Assembly: GCA_000171835.1 (NCBI GenBank)
Contig: ABHC01000013.1
Location: 40,340 to 104,339 of the forward strand
DNA length: 64,000 nt
Source: an alpha proteobacterium BAL199
Lineage (GTDB): Bacteria; Pseudomonadota; Alphaproteobacteria; Thalassobaculales; Thalassobaculaceae
Reading direction: 5' to 3'
In this document: positions 18,881 to 27,558 of the stretch, piece by piece
Numbering within the stretch: the stretch's first letter is position 1
How the letters are laid out: each line of letters begins with the position of its first letter
Made by a program: the position numbers and the translations under genes
Notes under the pieces: generated by a model
Told to the model about the DNA's origin: nothing
The model's database searches: none
What the model saw: only the letters and a program-made list of their open reading frames with translations

Positions 18881-19902
18881 AATACCGGCCCCTTGTTTCC
18901 AGCGGCATCGAGCAGCGCGACCGCCCTGTCGAACTCGTCGAGGATGGCGTCCGTACGATCCGGCCGCCAAACGAACCGGCAGAGCGGGGTGGCGTGCGGA
19001 AAGTCGCCGTTCGGCTCGACCGCCAACAGTTGCGCCATCCGCTGCACACCGCCGAGGTCGACGACCACGCTCGGCAGTTTGTCGACCGGAAGGAAGCAGA
19101 GCATCCGCGAGTCGGCCATGAAGTAGTTCAAAAACGCCGGCCCGCCGTTGTCGGCAAAATTCAGGTAGGCGCGCCGAAACAGCGCGACACGAAGCTCGAG
19201 ATCAACAGCCCCAATGCCGAACACCGGCAGGTCCTCGAACATCGTCGTCTCGAGCCCGGCAGTCACCAGATCGGTGTCCGGCACGATTACCGGGTCATAG
19301 CCGCGCGCCCGCACCTCGCGGGCTGCCGCCACCCACTCCTCGATCCGAGAGTTCCGGGCCGCTTCGGTCTGCGACGACCGCAGGGTAAACACCACCGGTC
19401 GGCCACCCGGCGCGCGTTGCGCCAACCATTCATCGACCTTACGAAGCGCGGCCACCGGCGCGTGAAACACATCCAGCTCGGCACCGGTCGGCTTCAGGCC
19501 GAACAACTGATACAGCATGAAGGCGTGATTCGGCGCCTCGACCTTGTAGTTCGGTGGGAAGATCTGCTGCGGATGCAGCGCCGTCATCAGGCGCGCCAGA
19601 TCCATCCTGCGCTCGACGAAACTGATGCCGACGCAGTTCTTGGCAATTGCCGCATGGGGCATCAGGACATGACGCACCCGCCACATCTTCTCATCGCGGT
19701 CGAGCGCCTTGTCCTTCGGCGTCTGGTCCCGAAACCCGGTGCCGTCACCGAGCACCAAGACCACATGATAGCCGGCGAACCCCGAACGCAACGCCCAGAT
19801 GTGCGCGAACGCGAAGAAGTTCATCACGTCGAAGGTGATGGGCGAGCGCCCGAGATCATAGATCGCGTACAGGCTCGGCCGATTCGGGTCCGCATTGGTC
19901 AT
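18877..19902 (-). CDS. Conserved hypothetical protein, possible GT-B-like enzyme
   Basis: A 341-residue soluble protein that I do not recognise with certainty. It opens with SLYAIYDLGRSPITFDVMNF, has no membrane segment or signal peptide, and in its middle shows PVVFTLRSSQTEAARNSRIE followed by ARGYDPVIVPDTD. This pattern looks like the second Rossmann half of GT-B-type or ADP-heptose-like transferases. A later segment, RRAYLNFADNGGPAFLNYFM, has an asparagine/glycine loop of the kind seen in nucleotide-sugar sites. It is translationally coupled to the GT4 gene downstream, so a glycan-assembly role is a reasonable inference, not a proven one. Confidence 0.6.
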   Translation of the reverse strand: MTNADPNRPSLYAIYDLGRSPITFDVMNFFAFAHIWALRSGFAGYHVVLVLGDGTGFRDQTPKDKALDRDEKMWRVRHVLMPHAAIAKNCVGISFVERRMDLARLMTALHPQQIFPPNYKVEAPNHAFMLYQLFGLKPTGAELDVFHAPVAALRKVDEWLAQRAPGGRPVVFTLRSSQTEAARNSRIEEWVAAAREVRARGYDPVIVPDTDLVTAGLETTMFEDLPVFGIGAVDLELRVALFRRAYLNFADNGGPAFLNYFMADSRMLCFLPVDKLPSVVVDLGGVQRMAQLLAVEPNGDFPHATPLCRFVWRPDRTDAILDEFDRAVALLDAAGNKGPVL

Positions 19903-19924
19903 GGTTGGGATCGGGCCGCCAGGG

Positions 19925-20917
19925 TCAGTTCGGGTTCAGCCATTCGCTTTCGAAGATCTCGTTCCTGGCCGGCATCTCGGACTCGAAGAAGCGTTGATAG
20001 TCGCGGGCCGCCCGTTCGTAAAGCTCGCCGGACTGCGCGCGAAGACGGCCGGCGGCGAGAATGAACAGCTTGCGCAAATAGCGCCGCACCGCCGGCTCCT
20101 CGCCGGTCGGGCGCCAGCCGGACGCGTGCAATCGCTCCAGGCAGATCACCGCGTAGTCGGGCATGCCGTTGCGCAACGCGAACGCCGCCAGCTTGAGCAA
20201 CCCCGCCGCGGCACTATCGCCGCCCCAGGCCTCGACCGACGGCACCTTGCGGACGAACACCGCATCGCACCCGCACAGCGCGCCGAAGTTGCCGTCGACG
20301 GTCAGGTAGCTGAGCGGTTGACCCCGTCCGTCGTAGTCCAGGCGCATCAGCCGAAAGCCGAGGGTGTCGATCAGATGCGAGAAGATCGCCGATGCCGTCT
20401 GGGTCTCGAAGGAATCGTCGAACTGCACTTCGACCCGCAGCGCCAGCACCCGGTCCAACGCGTGAGCCGCGCCCTGCATCACCGCCAGTTCATGCCCTTC
20501 GACGTCGATCTTCAGGAAGTCGACACGGGACCGCGAGGCTGCCAGATGCGCGTCGATCGTGGTCGCGGGAACGGTGATCGTACCTTCCACCGTCCCCTCG
20601 TCGGGCCGCACATCGCCGAACCACAGGCTGTCCGGATTCGGCTTGGTCGCCCCGACATAGCCGCGGTGCGCAGTGATAAACAACTCAAGGCTGCTGTCCG
20701 GCACCGAACCGAGCGCCTCGGCCAGCACCGTGACGTCCTTGCGGGCGGCATACTTCTTTGTCAGGCGCGCTGCCTCGACCGGTTCCGGCTCGAACATCCG
20801 GTAGTCGAGTGGCGCCTCGTACCCGCGCCAGGACGGGTGCATCCCGTACCGGCCGCCGGCGTCCAGCACTACGGTGGTCCAGAGATCAGGCGCAGCCGGC
20901 ATGTCAGTCTTGCTCAT
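19925..20917 (-). CDS. FkbM family SAM-dependent methyltransferase
   Basis: A 330-residue protein from ATG 20917 (MSKTDMPAAPDLWTTVV), preceded by GAGGAA; the longer frame overlaps the upstream methyltransferase and is not credible. The SAM-binding entrance is VVLDAGGRYGMHPSW. The FkbM hallmark appears as DFLKIDVEGHELAVMQGA (about residues 130-150), followed by VLALRVEVQFDD. FkbM enzymes O-methylate sugars or small metabolites, here presumably a glycan residue. An additional about 100 C-terminal residues, rich in Ala, Leu and Arg, look helical. Confidence 0.84.
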   Translation of the reverse strand: MSKTDMPAAPDLWTTVVLDAGGRYGMHPSWRGYEAPLDYRMFEPEPVEAARLTKKYAARKDVTVLAEALGSVPDSSLELFITAHRGYVGATKPNPDSLWFGDVRPDEGTVEGTITVPATTIDAHLAASRSRVDFLKIDVEGHELAVMQGAAHALDRVLALRVEVQFDDSFETQTASAIFSHLIDTLGFRLMRLDYDGRGQPLSYLTVDGNFGALCGCDAVFVRKVPSVEAWGGDSAAAGLLKLAAFALRNGMPDYAVICLERLHASGWRPTGEEPAVRRYLRKLFILAAGRLRAQSGELYERAARDYQRFFESEMPARNEIFESEWLNPN

Positions 20918-20948
20918 GATGGGTTCCTCGGCTCCGCAGCGGAAAACG

Positions 20949-22121
20949 TCAGCGCACGCGCTCGATGGTCGGACGGCGGGGATCGGTGGACCACACCGTC
21001 CCTTTGAACCCGTCATCGGCCAGCTTGGCGGTGATCGCCGCCTGGTGGTGGTAGGCACCGACGAAGACGTGGTCGAGACCGGTAAGCAGTTCGTCGCTGC
21101 GCGGATGGATCGTCGCGGCCCCACCCCGTCCATAGGCCAGGCGGCCGGCGTAATCCGGGTTGTCGTCGACGAACCGGGCCGGGGCGGCACCGGGCGCGAA
21201 CAGGTTGAAGAACGTCACGCCCTGCGAGGTAGCCCCGTAGATCGCCGTCCGGCTGCGATCGCCGTCGAAGCCGGCCAGGAATGCTTGGTGCGCGTCGCGC
21301 CGCGCGACGACGCTTTCGATCCGGCTTGGCACTGGATTGCGTGCTGGAACATCCGGCTTACCCGGTTGTGCCAGAATCCCGACATCGTGACCTTGCAAAA
21401 TGTCATGGGTGCCCGTGACAACCAGACCGGCGTCGGCCAGCAGGCGTCGCCGGGTGGCGTCATCCAAATAGTGCAGATGCTGAACGTGCACCTCCATATA
21501 GGCGCCGGTCTTCGCAATGAACTCCAGCGTCGGCACTTCGATATAGGCGAAGCCGTCCTGATTGACTGCCGCCCCCAGAGCCCGCACGAACGGCCGGACA
21601 TCGGCGATGTGCTCGACCACCTGCCGGCAGATCACCCCGTCGAAGGTCTCGTCGAGGGTGCCAGGCCCGAAGAAGTCGTTGATCACCCGGATGCGGTCGG
21701 CCTGATCGCCGAGCAGGGATTGCAGTTCATCGTTCGGCTCGACCACCGTGACATCAGCGCCCAGATCGGCAAGCAACCGCGCCAGGCTGCCGGTGCCGCC
21801 ACCAACTTCCAGGATGCGCTTGCCGACCAAACGGTCGCTTCCGAGAAACTCCAGCAATGTGTCGTAACGCTTGTGCATGTCGGCCGAGACCGGCCGATTC
21901 GTCGCGGTCTGCCGCCGGTAAATCTCGGAAATCGTCTCCGGTGCCAGTTCCCGATTGAAGACATGCCCGCAGGCGTCGCACTGCCGCAGGCGAACCGGCG
22001 CAAACCGGTCTGTCAGCGCCGGATCGGCGACGACCCAGAACATCTGCGCCTGGGTTTCGTACACCACGCGAGCCCCGGCAGCCTCGCACAGGGGACAGAC
22101 ATCGGTGGTCGTGTCGGTCAT
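20949..22121 (-). CDS. Sugar C-methyltransferase-like class I methyltransferase
   Basis: A 390-residue protein with the three-part layout of NovU/TylCIII-type enzymes. An N-terminal zinc-binding segment has two cysteine pairs (CPLCEAAG near residue 9 and CDACGHVF near 48). A central SAM-binding Rossmann domain shows ILEVGGGTGSLARLLADLGA. A C-terminal domain has AIYGATSQGVTFFNLF and the conserved DDNPDYAGRL. Such proteins methylate carbon atoms of nucleotide-bound keto-sugars. It diverges from the epimerase operon at 22204 across an 82-bp gap that probably holds both promoters. Confidence 0.85.
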   Translation of the reverse strand: MTDTTTDVCPLCEAAGARVVYETQAQMFWVVADPALTDRFAPVRLRQCDACGHVFNRELAPETISEIYRRQTATNRPVSADMHKRYDTLLEFLGSDRLVGKRILEVGGGTGSLARLLADLGADVTVVEPNDELQSLLGDQADRIRVINDFFGPGTLDETFDGVICRQVVEHIADVRPFVRALGAAVNQDGFAYIEVPTLEFIAKTGAYMEVHVQHLHYLDDATRRRLLADAGLVVTGTHDILQGHDVGILAQPGKPDVPARNPVPSRIESVVARRDAHQAFLAGFDGDRSRTAIYGATSQGVTFFNLFAPGAAPARFVDDNPDYAGRLAYGRGGAATIHPRSDELLTGLDHVFVGAYHHQAAITAKLADDGFKGTVWSTDPRRPTIERVR

Positions 22122-22203
22122 TGGGCGGCACGCTCCTTCCGCCAGTCCATCCAGCGGCGCCCGTGCTATAGGGGAGGAAGCCGCCTCCGATCAAGGCAAT
22201 CCC

Positions 22204-23115
22204 ATGCGAAGCGCCGAAACCTCCCCGCAGAACCTCCACGTCGCGGTCACCGGCGCCGGTGGTTTTCTGGGTGGTCGGATCGCATCTGCTCTGGCGACCG
22301 CCGGCCTGAAGGTCACCGGGCTTGGCCGATCCGCGCCGCACGGCCTCGCCGAGGGCGTCTTGGCTCGCGTCTGGGACGGACGGCAGCCACCGCCAACCGA
22401 CCTGCGGGTTGACGCCGTGATCGACTGCGCGGCCGTCATTCCCGCGCGCGAACCTGATTCAGACCGGTTGGTCGACGCCAACTTGGCCCTGGCCCGCGGC
22501 GCAATCCGTCTGGCAGAGCGTTCCGCGGCACCGATCATCTATATGTCGTCGCAATCGGCACTCGGCCGGCCCGACACCGACGTGATCGACGATGCCACGC
22601 CAGCAGCACCGGATACCCCATACGGGCGATCAAAGCTGGCCGCTGAACGCTTGCTGGCCGATGCGGGCGATCTTGCGGGTGCCGTAGCACTGCGCCTGCC
22701 GGCAGTCATCGGGCCCGGCTGCCACGATAATTTCCCAGCGACGGTCGCAGCCCGGTTGGCGACAGGCGAGACGGTCACCGTCTTCAATCCTGACGCGCTC
22801 TACAACGCAGTGGTCCATGCCGACACCGTCGCGGCATTCGTGCTGCACCTGTTGCAGAACCGGCCGTCCGGCGTGCACGTCGTCTCGCTGGCCTCGCGCC
22901 CGCCGGTGCCGATCCGCGACGCGGTCGAAGCGATTGCATCAGGCTTCGGAACACCGCTGCGACTGGACATTCGGGCGGCCGAACACTGCTCGCCGGTCAT
23001 CGACCCATCCGGCGCCGAATCGCTTGGTTTCCGACCCGACGATACCGCCGCGGTGCTGACCCGATTCGGCAGGGAAGCGGCGTTACGCATTGCGACCCCG
23101 CCCCTGCCGCGATAA
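22204..23115 (+). CDS. NAD-dependent epimerase/dehydratase (extended SDR)
   Basis: A 303-residue SDR from ATG 22204; the open frame upstream overlaps the divergent gene and is rejected. The cofactor loop GAGGFLGGRIASAL lies at about residues 19-32, the active-site serine region is IYMSSQSALG, and the catalytic YxxxK is YGRSK. Length and motifs match sugar-nucleotide epimerases and reductases. As the first gene of the plus-strand operon, it probably makes a modified nucleotide sugar. The exact reaction cannot be predicted. Confidence 0.87.
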   Translation: MRSAETSPQNLHVAVTGAGGFLGGRIASALATAGLKVTGLGRSAPHGLAEGVLARVWDGRQPPPTDLRVDAVIDCAAVIPAREPDSDRLVDANLALARGAIRLAERSAAPIIYMSSQSALGRPDTDVIDDATPAAPDTPYGRSKLAAERLLADAGDLAGAVALRLPAVIGPGCHDNFPATVAARLATGETVTVFNPDALYNAVVHADTVAAFVLHLLQNRPSGVHVVSLASRPPVPIRDAVEAIASGFGTPLRLDIRAAEHCSPVIDPSGAESLGFRPDDTAAVLTRFGREAALRIATPPLPR

Positions 23116-23171
23116 GAGTGCGGACCTTCCAGAAGTGAACCAGACGTGAACAGCGGTAAGAGGGCGCGGCG

Positions 23172-24095
23172 ATGAGCGGCACGAACATGGGCGTCGACAA
23201 CAAGTTCCCCGGCAAGGACCTGACCGAGGACGACCTCCAGAACAAAATCCCGCTGGTCGCCAAGAAGCGGCCGGACCACCGCACGACCTTCACCTGCGGC
23301 GGCGTCGAGTTCGGCGGCAAGCTGGTCCCGGTGATGGCCGGGCCGAACACCTGCGAGAACGAGGAGATGATCGTCCGCACGGCGCTGGCGATCAAAAAGT
23401 CCGGCGGGCATTTCCTGCGCGCCGGTGCGTTCAAGCCGTTGTCGTTCCCGTACCGCTCGGCGAAGTTCTTCGAGACCCGCGAGCAGGGGCTGGCGTGGCT
23501 GCAGGTCGCCAAGAAGGAAAGCGGCCTGCCGATCGTCACCGAGGTCATGGAAATCTCGAAGATCGACGTGGTGGCCCAGAACTGCGACATGCTGCAGATC
23601 GGCACCCGCAACATGCAGAATTACCCGCTGCTGACCGAAGTCGGTAAGACCGGCATGCCGGTCATGCTGAAACGCGGCTACGGCTCGTCCCTGCGCGACT
23701 GGCTGATGGCGGCCGAGTACATCGCGCTGGAGCACGACCGGCTGAACCAGCCGGTCCAGATCGTGCTGTGCGAGCGCGGCGTGGTGGCACCTCACACCCA
23801 CCGCGCGACCTCGCGCTTCATGCTCGATCTGCAGGTCATCCCGGCCGCTCAGGAACTGACCCATCTCCCCGTTATGTCCGACCCAAGCCATGCCACGTTC
23901 TGGCAACCCTGGGTCAAGTCGATGATGCTGGCCTCGGTCGCGGCCGGCGCCGACGCACTGATGCTGGAGGTTCACCCGGATCCGGTGAACGCCGCGGTGG
24001 ATCCGCTGCAGTGTTCCAGCTTCGAGCAGTTCGACGACATCATGAAGGCGTGCCGCAAAGTGGCACAGGCCATCGACCGGACGGTCGATGCCTGA
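23172..24095 (+). CDS. DAHP synthase/KDO8P synthase family aldolase (DAHP_synth_1)
   Basis: A 307-residue TIM-barrel enzyme that condenses phosphoenolpyruvate with an aldose phosphate. It aligns by eye with the short, regulatory-domain-free DAHP synthases: VPVMAGPNTCENEEM (usual GPCxxE changed), LRAGAFKPLSFPY, IVTEVMEI, LQIGTRNMQNYPLL, MLKRGYGSSLRDWLMAAEYI, LCERGV, VMSDPSHATF and LMLEVHPDPVNA. The metal and PEP residues (Cys, His, Glu, Asp) look present. It sits next to an AroE-like gene and cytidylyltransferases but without aroB or aroD. A role in making a 3-deoxy-ulosonic or carbocyclic acid for a surface glycan is more likely than housekeeping, though this is inference. Confidence 0.84.
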   Translation: MSGTNMGVDNKFPGKDLTEDDLQNKIPLVAKKRPDHRTTFTCGGVEFGGKLVPVMAGPNTCENEEMIVRTALAIKKSGGHFLRAGAFKPLSFPYRSAKFFETREQGLAWLQVAKKESGLPIVTEVMEISKIDVVAQNCDMLQIGTRNMQNYPLLTEVGKTGMPVMLKRGYGSSLRDWLMAAEYIALEHDRLNQPVQIVLCERGVVAPHTHRATSRFMLDLQVIPAAQELTHLPVMSDPSHATFWQPWVKSMMLASVAAGADALMLEVHPDPVNAAVDPLQCSSFEQFDDIMKACRKVAQAIDRTVDA

Positions 24096-24097
24096 TC

Positions 24098-24982
24098 ATG
24101 GTTGACGCCGCTTCCTTTCCCGGCCCGATCGGCAATCCGGTCACGATTGCGACCGGGCGCTATGCCGCGATTCTCGGCGCCACGCCGTCAAAAGGCGCCC
24201 GTTCGCCGACGTTGTGGAACGCCGCTTTCAAGGCGGCCGGGATCGACGCCGTCATGCATCCGATGGATGTCACCGCCGCCGACCTGCCGGCGGTGGTGGC
24301 GGCACTGAAGGCCGATCCCCGCTTCGTCGGCGGCGCGGTTGCCGTGCCGCACAAGCAGGCGCTGGTCGGTCTGCTCGACCGGATCGAACCGGAAGCCCAG
24401 CGGATCGGCGCCGTCAACGCGATCTACCGCGACGGTGACGCCCTGGTCGGCGCTAACACCGACGGAGCCGGTGCGCTGTCGCAGATCGAGGAACTGGTCG
24501 GCGGCGCGCACGCGCTGCAGACCCGGCGAGCACTCGTCGTCGGTCTGGGCGGTGCCGGTCTCGCGGTTGCCGCCTTCCTGGCGGGCCGCGTTACCGAACT
24601 GACGGTGGCCAACCGGACCCGAGCGACCGCCGACGCGGTCGCGACCAAGCTGGGGGCCATGACCGCCGACTTCCCGGTCGGCGCCGACGTGCTGAGCAAG
24701 ATCGATCTGGTCGTAAACGCGACCACCATCGGCCACAAGGACGGGTCGGCCGGATCGCCGGTCGATGAGGCGGGTCTTGCCGTCCTGCCGGCGTCGGCGG
24801 CCGTGTACGACGCGATCTACCAACCCGACCTAACACCGTTGCTGACGATGGCGGCCGCCCGCGGCCTGCAGACCCGCAACGGCCTTGGCATGAACCTCGA
24901 CCAGGCGGTGATTGCGTTCGGCAAGGCGGTACCTGGTGCGCTTGGCATGGACGCCGTGCGGGCGGCGATGCGGGCGGCTTGA
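24098..24982 (+). CDS. Shikimate dehydrogenase-like oxidoreductase (AroE family)
   Basis: A 294-residue protein from ATG 24098, two bases after the DAHP-synthase-like stop. The N-terminal catalytic domain shows YAAILGATPSKGARSPTLWN in place of the usual GDPxxHSLSPxxHN. The catalytic lysine is in GGAVAVPHKQAL and the catalytic aspartate in ALVGANTDGAG. The NADP domain has VVGLGGAGLAV and TVANRT, and the family's NxTxxG appears as NATTIG. The altered substrate loop suggests a substrate other than shikimate. Housekeeping aroE in alphaproteobacteria is usually elsewhere, so this is probably a dedicated paralogue. Confidence 0.8.
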   Translation: MVDAASFPGPIGNPVTIATGRYAAILGATPSKGARSPTLWNAAFKAAGIDAVMHPMDVTAADLPAVVAALKADPRFVGGAVAVPHKQALVGLLDRIEPEAQRIGAVNAIYRDGDALVGANTDGAGALSQIEELVGGAHALQTRRALVVGLGGAGLAVAAFLAGRVTELTVANRTRATADAVATKLGAMTADFPVGADVLSKIDLVVNATTIGHKDGSAGSPVDEAGLAVLPASAAVYDAIYQPDLTPLLTMAAARGLQTRNGLGMNLDQAVIAFGKAVPGALGMDAVRAAMRAA

Positions 24983-25494
24983 CGAGACAACACACCATGC
25001 GCCGCATCCTTCTGACGGCCGACGCGCCGGAACTGACGGTCGAAACCGTCGACGAGGCAACCCGTGCCCCGCTCGCCGAGGTCGCGGCCCGCTACCACGT
25101 GGTGATCCCGGCCGACCATCTGGCCGAACCACCGATGCTGTCTGACGGCATCCGCGCCGCCTTCCTGTGCAGCGACTTGGACGCTTTCGACCGGCTGCGC
25201 CGGATGGCCCTTCCCGGCGACCTGTTGTTCAAGCCGTCACCGGTCGCCCGTCTCGATCTGCTGCGCCGCGGGCGCCGGACCCTGGTCACGGCACGCCCGG
25301 TCACCGCTGGGTCAATCCTGCAGCAGGCCGATCTGGCCGAGGCGATCGGCGGCACCGGATTGGGGACGGATCACCGACCGGCAATGATCGGACGGCGGGT
25401 GTTGTACGCCCTGGCCGAAGGTATGGCGGTCGATTTCGGCATGATCTCCGAAGACCCCGTCGACGTGGGTCCGACGCCAGGGAGCAAACCATGA
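24979..25494 (+). CDS. Stand-alone SAF-domain protein
   Basis: Open frame of 171 residues. It may start at TTG 24979 (TTGA overlap with the AroE-like stop) or, more conventionally, at ATG 24997 (165 residues). The C-terminal about 70 residues (RTLVTARPVTAGSILQQADL through IGRRVLYALAEGMAV) match the SAF/antifreeze-like domain. In NeuB-type sialic acid synthases that domain follows the TIM barrel and closes the partner's active site. The first about 90 residues are not recognised. Placed beside a DAHP-synthase-type TIM barrel and CMP-sugar synthetases, it may serve as a separated accessory domain of that synthase. Confidence 0.72.
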   Translation: MTRQHTMRRILLTADAPELTVETVDEATRAPLAEVAARYHVVIPADHLAEPPMLSDGIRAAFLCSDLDAFDRLRRMALPGDLLFKPSPVARLDLLRRGRRTLVTARPVTAGSILQQADLAEAIGGTGLGTDHRPAMIGRRVLYALAEGMAVDFGMISEDPVDVGPTPGSKP

Positions 25495-26174
25495 TCAGCG
25501 TGGTGCTGCGGGCCAAGAACGAACGCGCCTGGATCGGCCGCTGCCTGACTGCCATCCGGCGCCAGCGACTGCCGCACATCGACGTGATCCTCGTCGACAA
25601 CGACTCCACCGACGGCACGGTCGAGGTGGCCGCCGCTCACGGTGCAACCCTGACCAACATCACCCGCGAGGAGTTTTCCTACGGTCGGGCATTGAACATC
25701 GGCATTGAGGCGGCCAAGCATGAGGTGGTGACCTTGCTGTCCTCGCATTGCGTTCCGGTCGACGAGTTGTGGGCGGATTACGCCTATGCCCATCTCGGCC
25801 CGGAGGGCGATACAAAGGTCTGCGGCATCTACGGTCGCCAGGAGCCGATGCCGGATACCAGCGCAATCGATCGCCGCGACCTGTGGACCACGTTTCGCGA
25901 CGAACGGGTGCGGCAACGGGTCGATTATTTCTTCCACAACGCCAACTCCGCGATCCGCAAGTCGATCTGGCGGGACGAACCGTTCGACGAGAAGATCCGT
26001 GGCGTCGAGGATCGCGAGTGGGGCAAGCGCATGATTGCCGCCGGCTACGACATCGTCTACGAGCCCGGGATGCGCGCCTACCACCAGCACGGTATCCACC
26101 AGGGCCGCGATGAAGGCCGTGCCAAGCGGGTCGCCGAAGTGATCGAGATCATCCGCTCAGGAGGTCCGCTGTGA
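25491..26174 (+). CDS. Glycosyltransferase family 2
   Basis: A 227-residue GT-A enzyme from ATG 25491, overlapping the SAF-gene stop as ATGA; the longer frame is a shadow. It begins ISVVLRAKNERAWIGRCL and has VDNDSTDGT (the first acidic donor-site motif, about residues 33-41). The acceptor-side signature FFHNANSAIRKSIW is followed by GVEDREWGKRM, the usual ED position of GT2. It probably transfers one sugar of the glycan made by this operon. It is tightly coupled on both sides. Confidence 0.87.
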   Translation: MISVVLRAKNERAWIGRCLTAIRRQRLPHIDVILVDNDSTDGTVEVAAAHGATLTNITREEFSYGRALNIGIEAAKHEVVTLLSSHCVPVDELWADYAYAHLGPEGDTKVCGIYGRQEPMPDTSAIDRRDLWTTFRDERVRQRVDYFFHNANSAIRKSIWRDEPFDEKIRGVEDREWGKRMIAAGYDIVYEPGMRAYHQHGIHQGRDEGRAKRVAEVIEIIRSGGPL

Positions 26175-26833
26175 GCGCTCCGCTGGTCATCATTCCGGTC
26201 CTGTCGGCCGCCCGCAGCACACCGCGGCTGATGGCGCCGATCCGCGGCCGCTCCAGCCTGGAGCGCACGCTGGATGCCGCCGTGGCCGACCTGCCGGACT
26301 CGCCGATCGTCGTCACCACCGACGATGCCGGCATCCGCGCCGTCGTCGAGGGTTTTGGCGGCAAGGTGGAGGCGCATTCCCGGACCGCCGAGAGCTACGT
26401 CGCCGCCCTGGCCGAGGTGACCCGCGGGCGCAGCGCCGAGATCGTGGTGGTGCTTGAACCGACCCACCCCTTCCGCCCGCAAGGCTTGGTCCGGCGCACC
26501 GCCGACAACCTGGCGGCCCGCGAGCATCTCGACAGTGTGGTCTGCGTGCGCCGCTTCACCGCCAATTTGTGGCGCCATACCCCGGATGGCGAGATCTTGG
26601 CGCTGTCAGAAGGCGGCGACGCCCGGGACGGCGTGTACTTTCAAGAGATGGTCGGCCTTGCCCTGGCGGCACGGCCGGGCCTGTTCGAGAGCGGCCGTCG
26701 TCTGGGCGACGCCGTCGGATTCGAAGTCGTCGACCAGACCTGGGCACTGGTCGACGTGCGCGACGATACGGGCTTTGCGGTCGCCGAGGCGTTGGCCGAC
26801 CGCCTGCCGCAACTGGAGGAAGCAAGCGCATGA
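26171..26833 (+). CDS. Degenerate acylneuraminate cytidylyltransferase-like protein
   Basis: A 220-residue protein starting with GTG (GTGA overlap). Its fold-level pattern follows CMP-sialate synthetase: VIIPVLSAARSTPRLM at the N-terminus, IVVTTDDAGIRAVV, VVVLEPTHPFRPQG where LQPTSPLR is usual, and SVVCVRRF. The catalytic R-x-GSKG loop of the P-loop-like N-terminus is missing (LSAARS instead of ARGGSKG). It directly precedes an intact paralogue, so it may be an inactive partner subunit or have changed activity. Confidence 0.7.
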   Translation: MSAPLVIIPVLSAARSTPRLMAPIRGRSSLERTLDAAVADLPDSPIVVTTDDAGIRAVVEGFGGKVEAHSRTAESYVAALAEVTRGRSAEIVVVLEPTHPFRPQGLVRRTADNLAAREHLDSVVCVRRFTANLWRHTPDGEILALSEGGDARDGVYFQEMVGLALAARPGLFESGRRLGDAVGFEVVDQTWALVDVRDDTGFAVAEALADRLPQLEEASA

Positions 26834-27558
26834 CCACGCAGAGTCCGGATGCCGCCAATCGGGTGATCGCCATCATCCCGGCGCGCGGCGGCTCCAAGGG
26901 GCTGCCCGGCAAGAACGTTCGGATGATCGGCGGCAAGCCGCTGATCGCGCACTCGGTGCATCACGCGATCGAGTCCGGAGCCTGCGACCGGGTGCTGGTA
27001 ACGACCGACGACGAAGAGATCCGCGCGGCCGCCGAGGCGGCCGGCGCCTGGACGCCGTTCATGCGCGATTCCGGCTTGGCCGAGGACCTGACGCCGACCG
27101 AACCGGTGCTGAAGGACGCGTTGGAGCGGGCCGAGGCAATCGACGGCGGCTTCGGTATCGTGGTGTTCCTGCAGCCGACCGACATTTTCCGCAAACCCCA
27201 ATGGATCGCTGACGCTGTCGGGATCCTGAAGACACGGCCGGAAATCGACTGCGCGTTCGTCGCCAACAAGACCCACAAGAACTTCTGGCACCAGGCTGAG
27301 GACGGCACCTGGAAGCGGGTGTTCGACTGGATGGCAGTCTACGGCCCGCGCCAGACCCGCACCCCGCTGTTCCGCGAGGACACCGGCATCGCATCGGCCC
27401 TGCGCGCCGACCTGATCCGCCAGGGACGGCGCACCGGCGACAACGCCGAGATCATCGAGATCAACGACACGGCGTCCGGCATCGATATCCACGACGCCTT
27501 CGACTTCTATCTGGCGGAGAAGGCGCTGGAATGGTTCGCGGCAAACGGCAAGCCATGA
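26830..27558 (+). CDS. CMP-sugar (acylneuraminate-type) cytidylyltransferase
   Basis: A 242-residue enzyme from ATG 26830 (ATGA overlap). The signature IIPARGGSKGLPGKNVRMIG (residues 15-34) is complete. It is followed by VLVTTDDEEI, VVFLQPTDIFRKP and EINDTASGIDIHDAFD, matching the NeuA/LegF/PseF family. It should charge a 2-keto-3-deoxy sugar acid with CMP for transfer. No NeuB-family synthase is in the window, and the DAHP-synthase-like enzyme is the only candidate supplier of such an acid here. The sugar's identity is not predictable. Confidence 0.88.
   Translation: MTTQSPDAANRVIAIIPARGGSKGLPGKNVRMIGGKPLIAHSVHHAIESGACDRVLVTTDDEEIRAAAEAAGAWTPFMRDSGLAEDLTPTEPVLKDALERAEAIDGGFGIVVFLQPTDIFRKPQWIADAVGILKTRPEIDCAFVANKTHKNFWHQAEDGTWKRVFDWMAVYGPRQTRTPLFREDTGIASALRADLIRQGRRTGDNAEIIEINDTASGIDIHDAFDFYLAEKALEWFAANGKP

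Noticed and set aside
16844..19126. A 760-residue plus-strand open frame
   Set aside because: Antisense to the TPR-GT9 and GT4 genes; Arg/His-rich with no motif.
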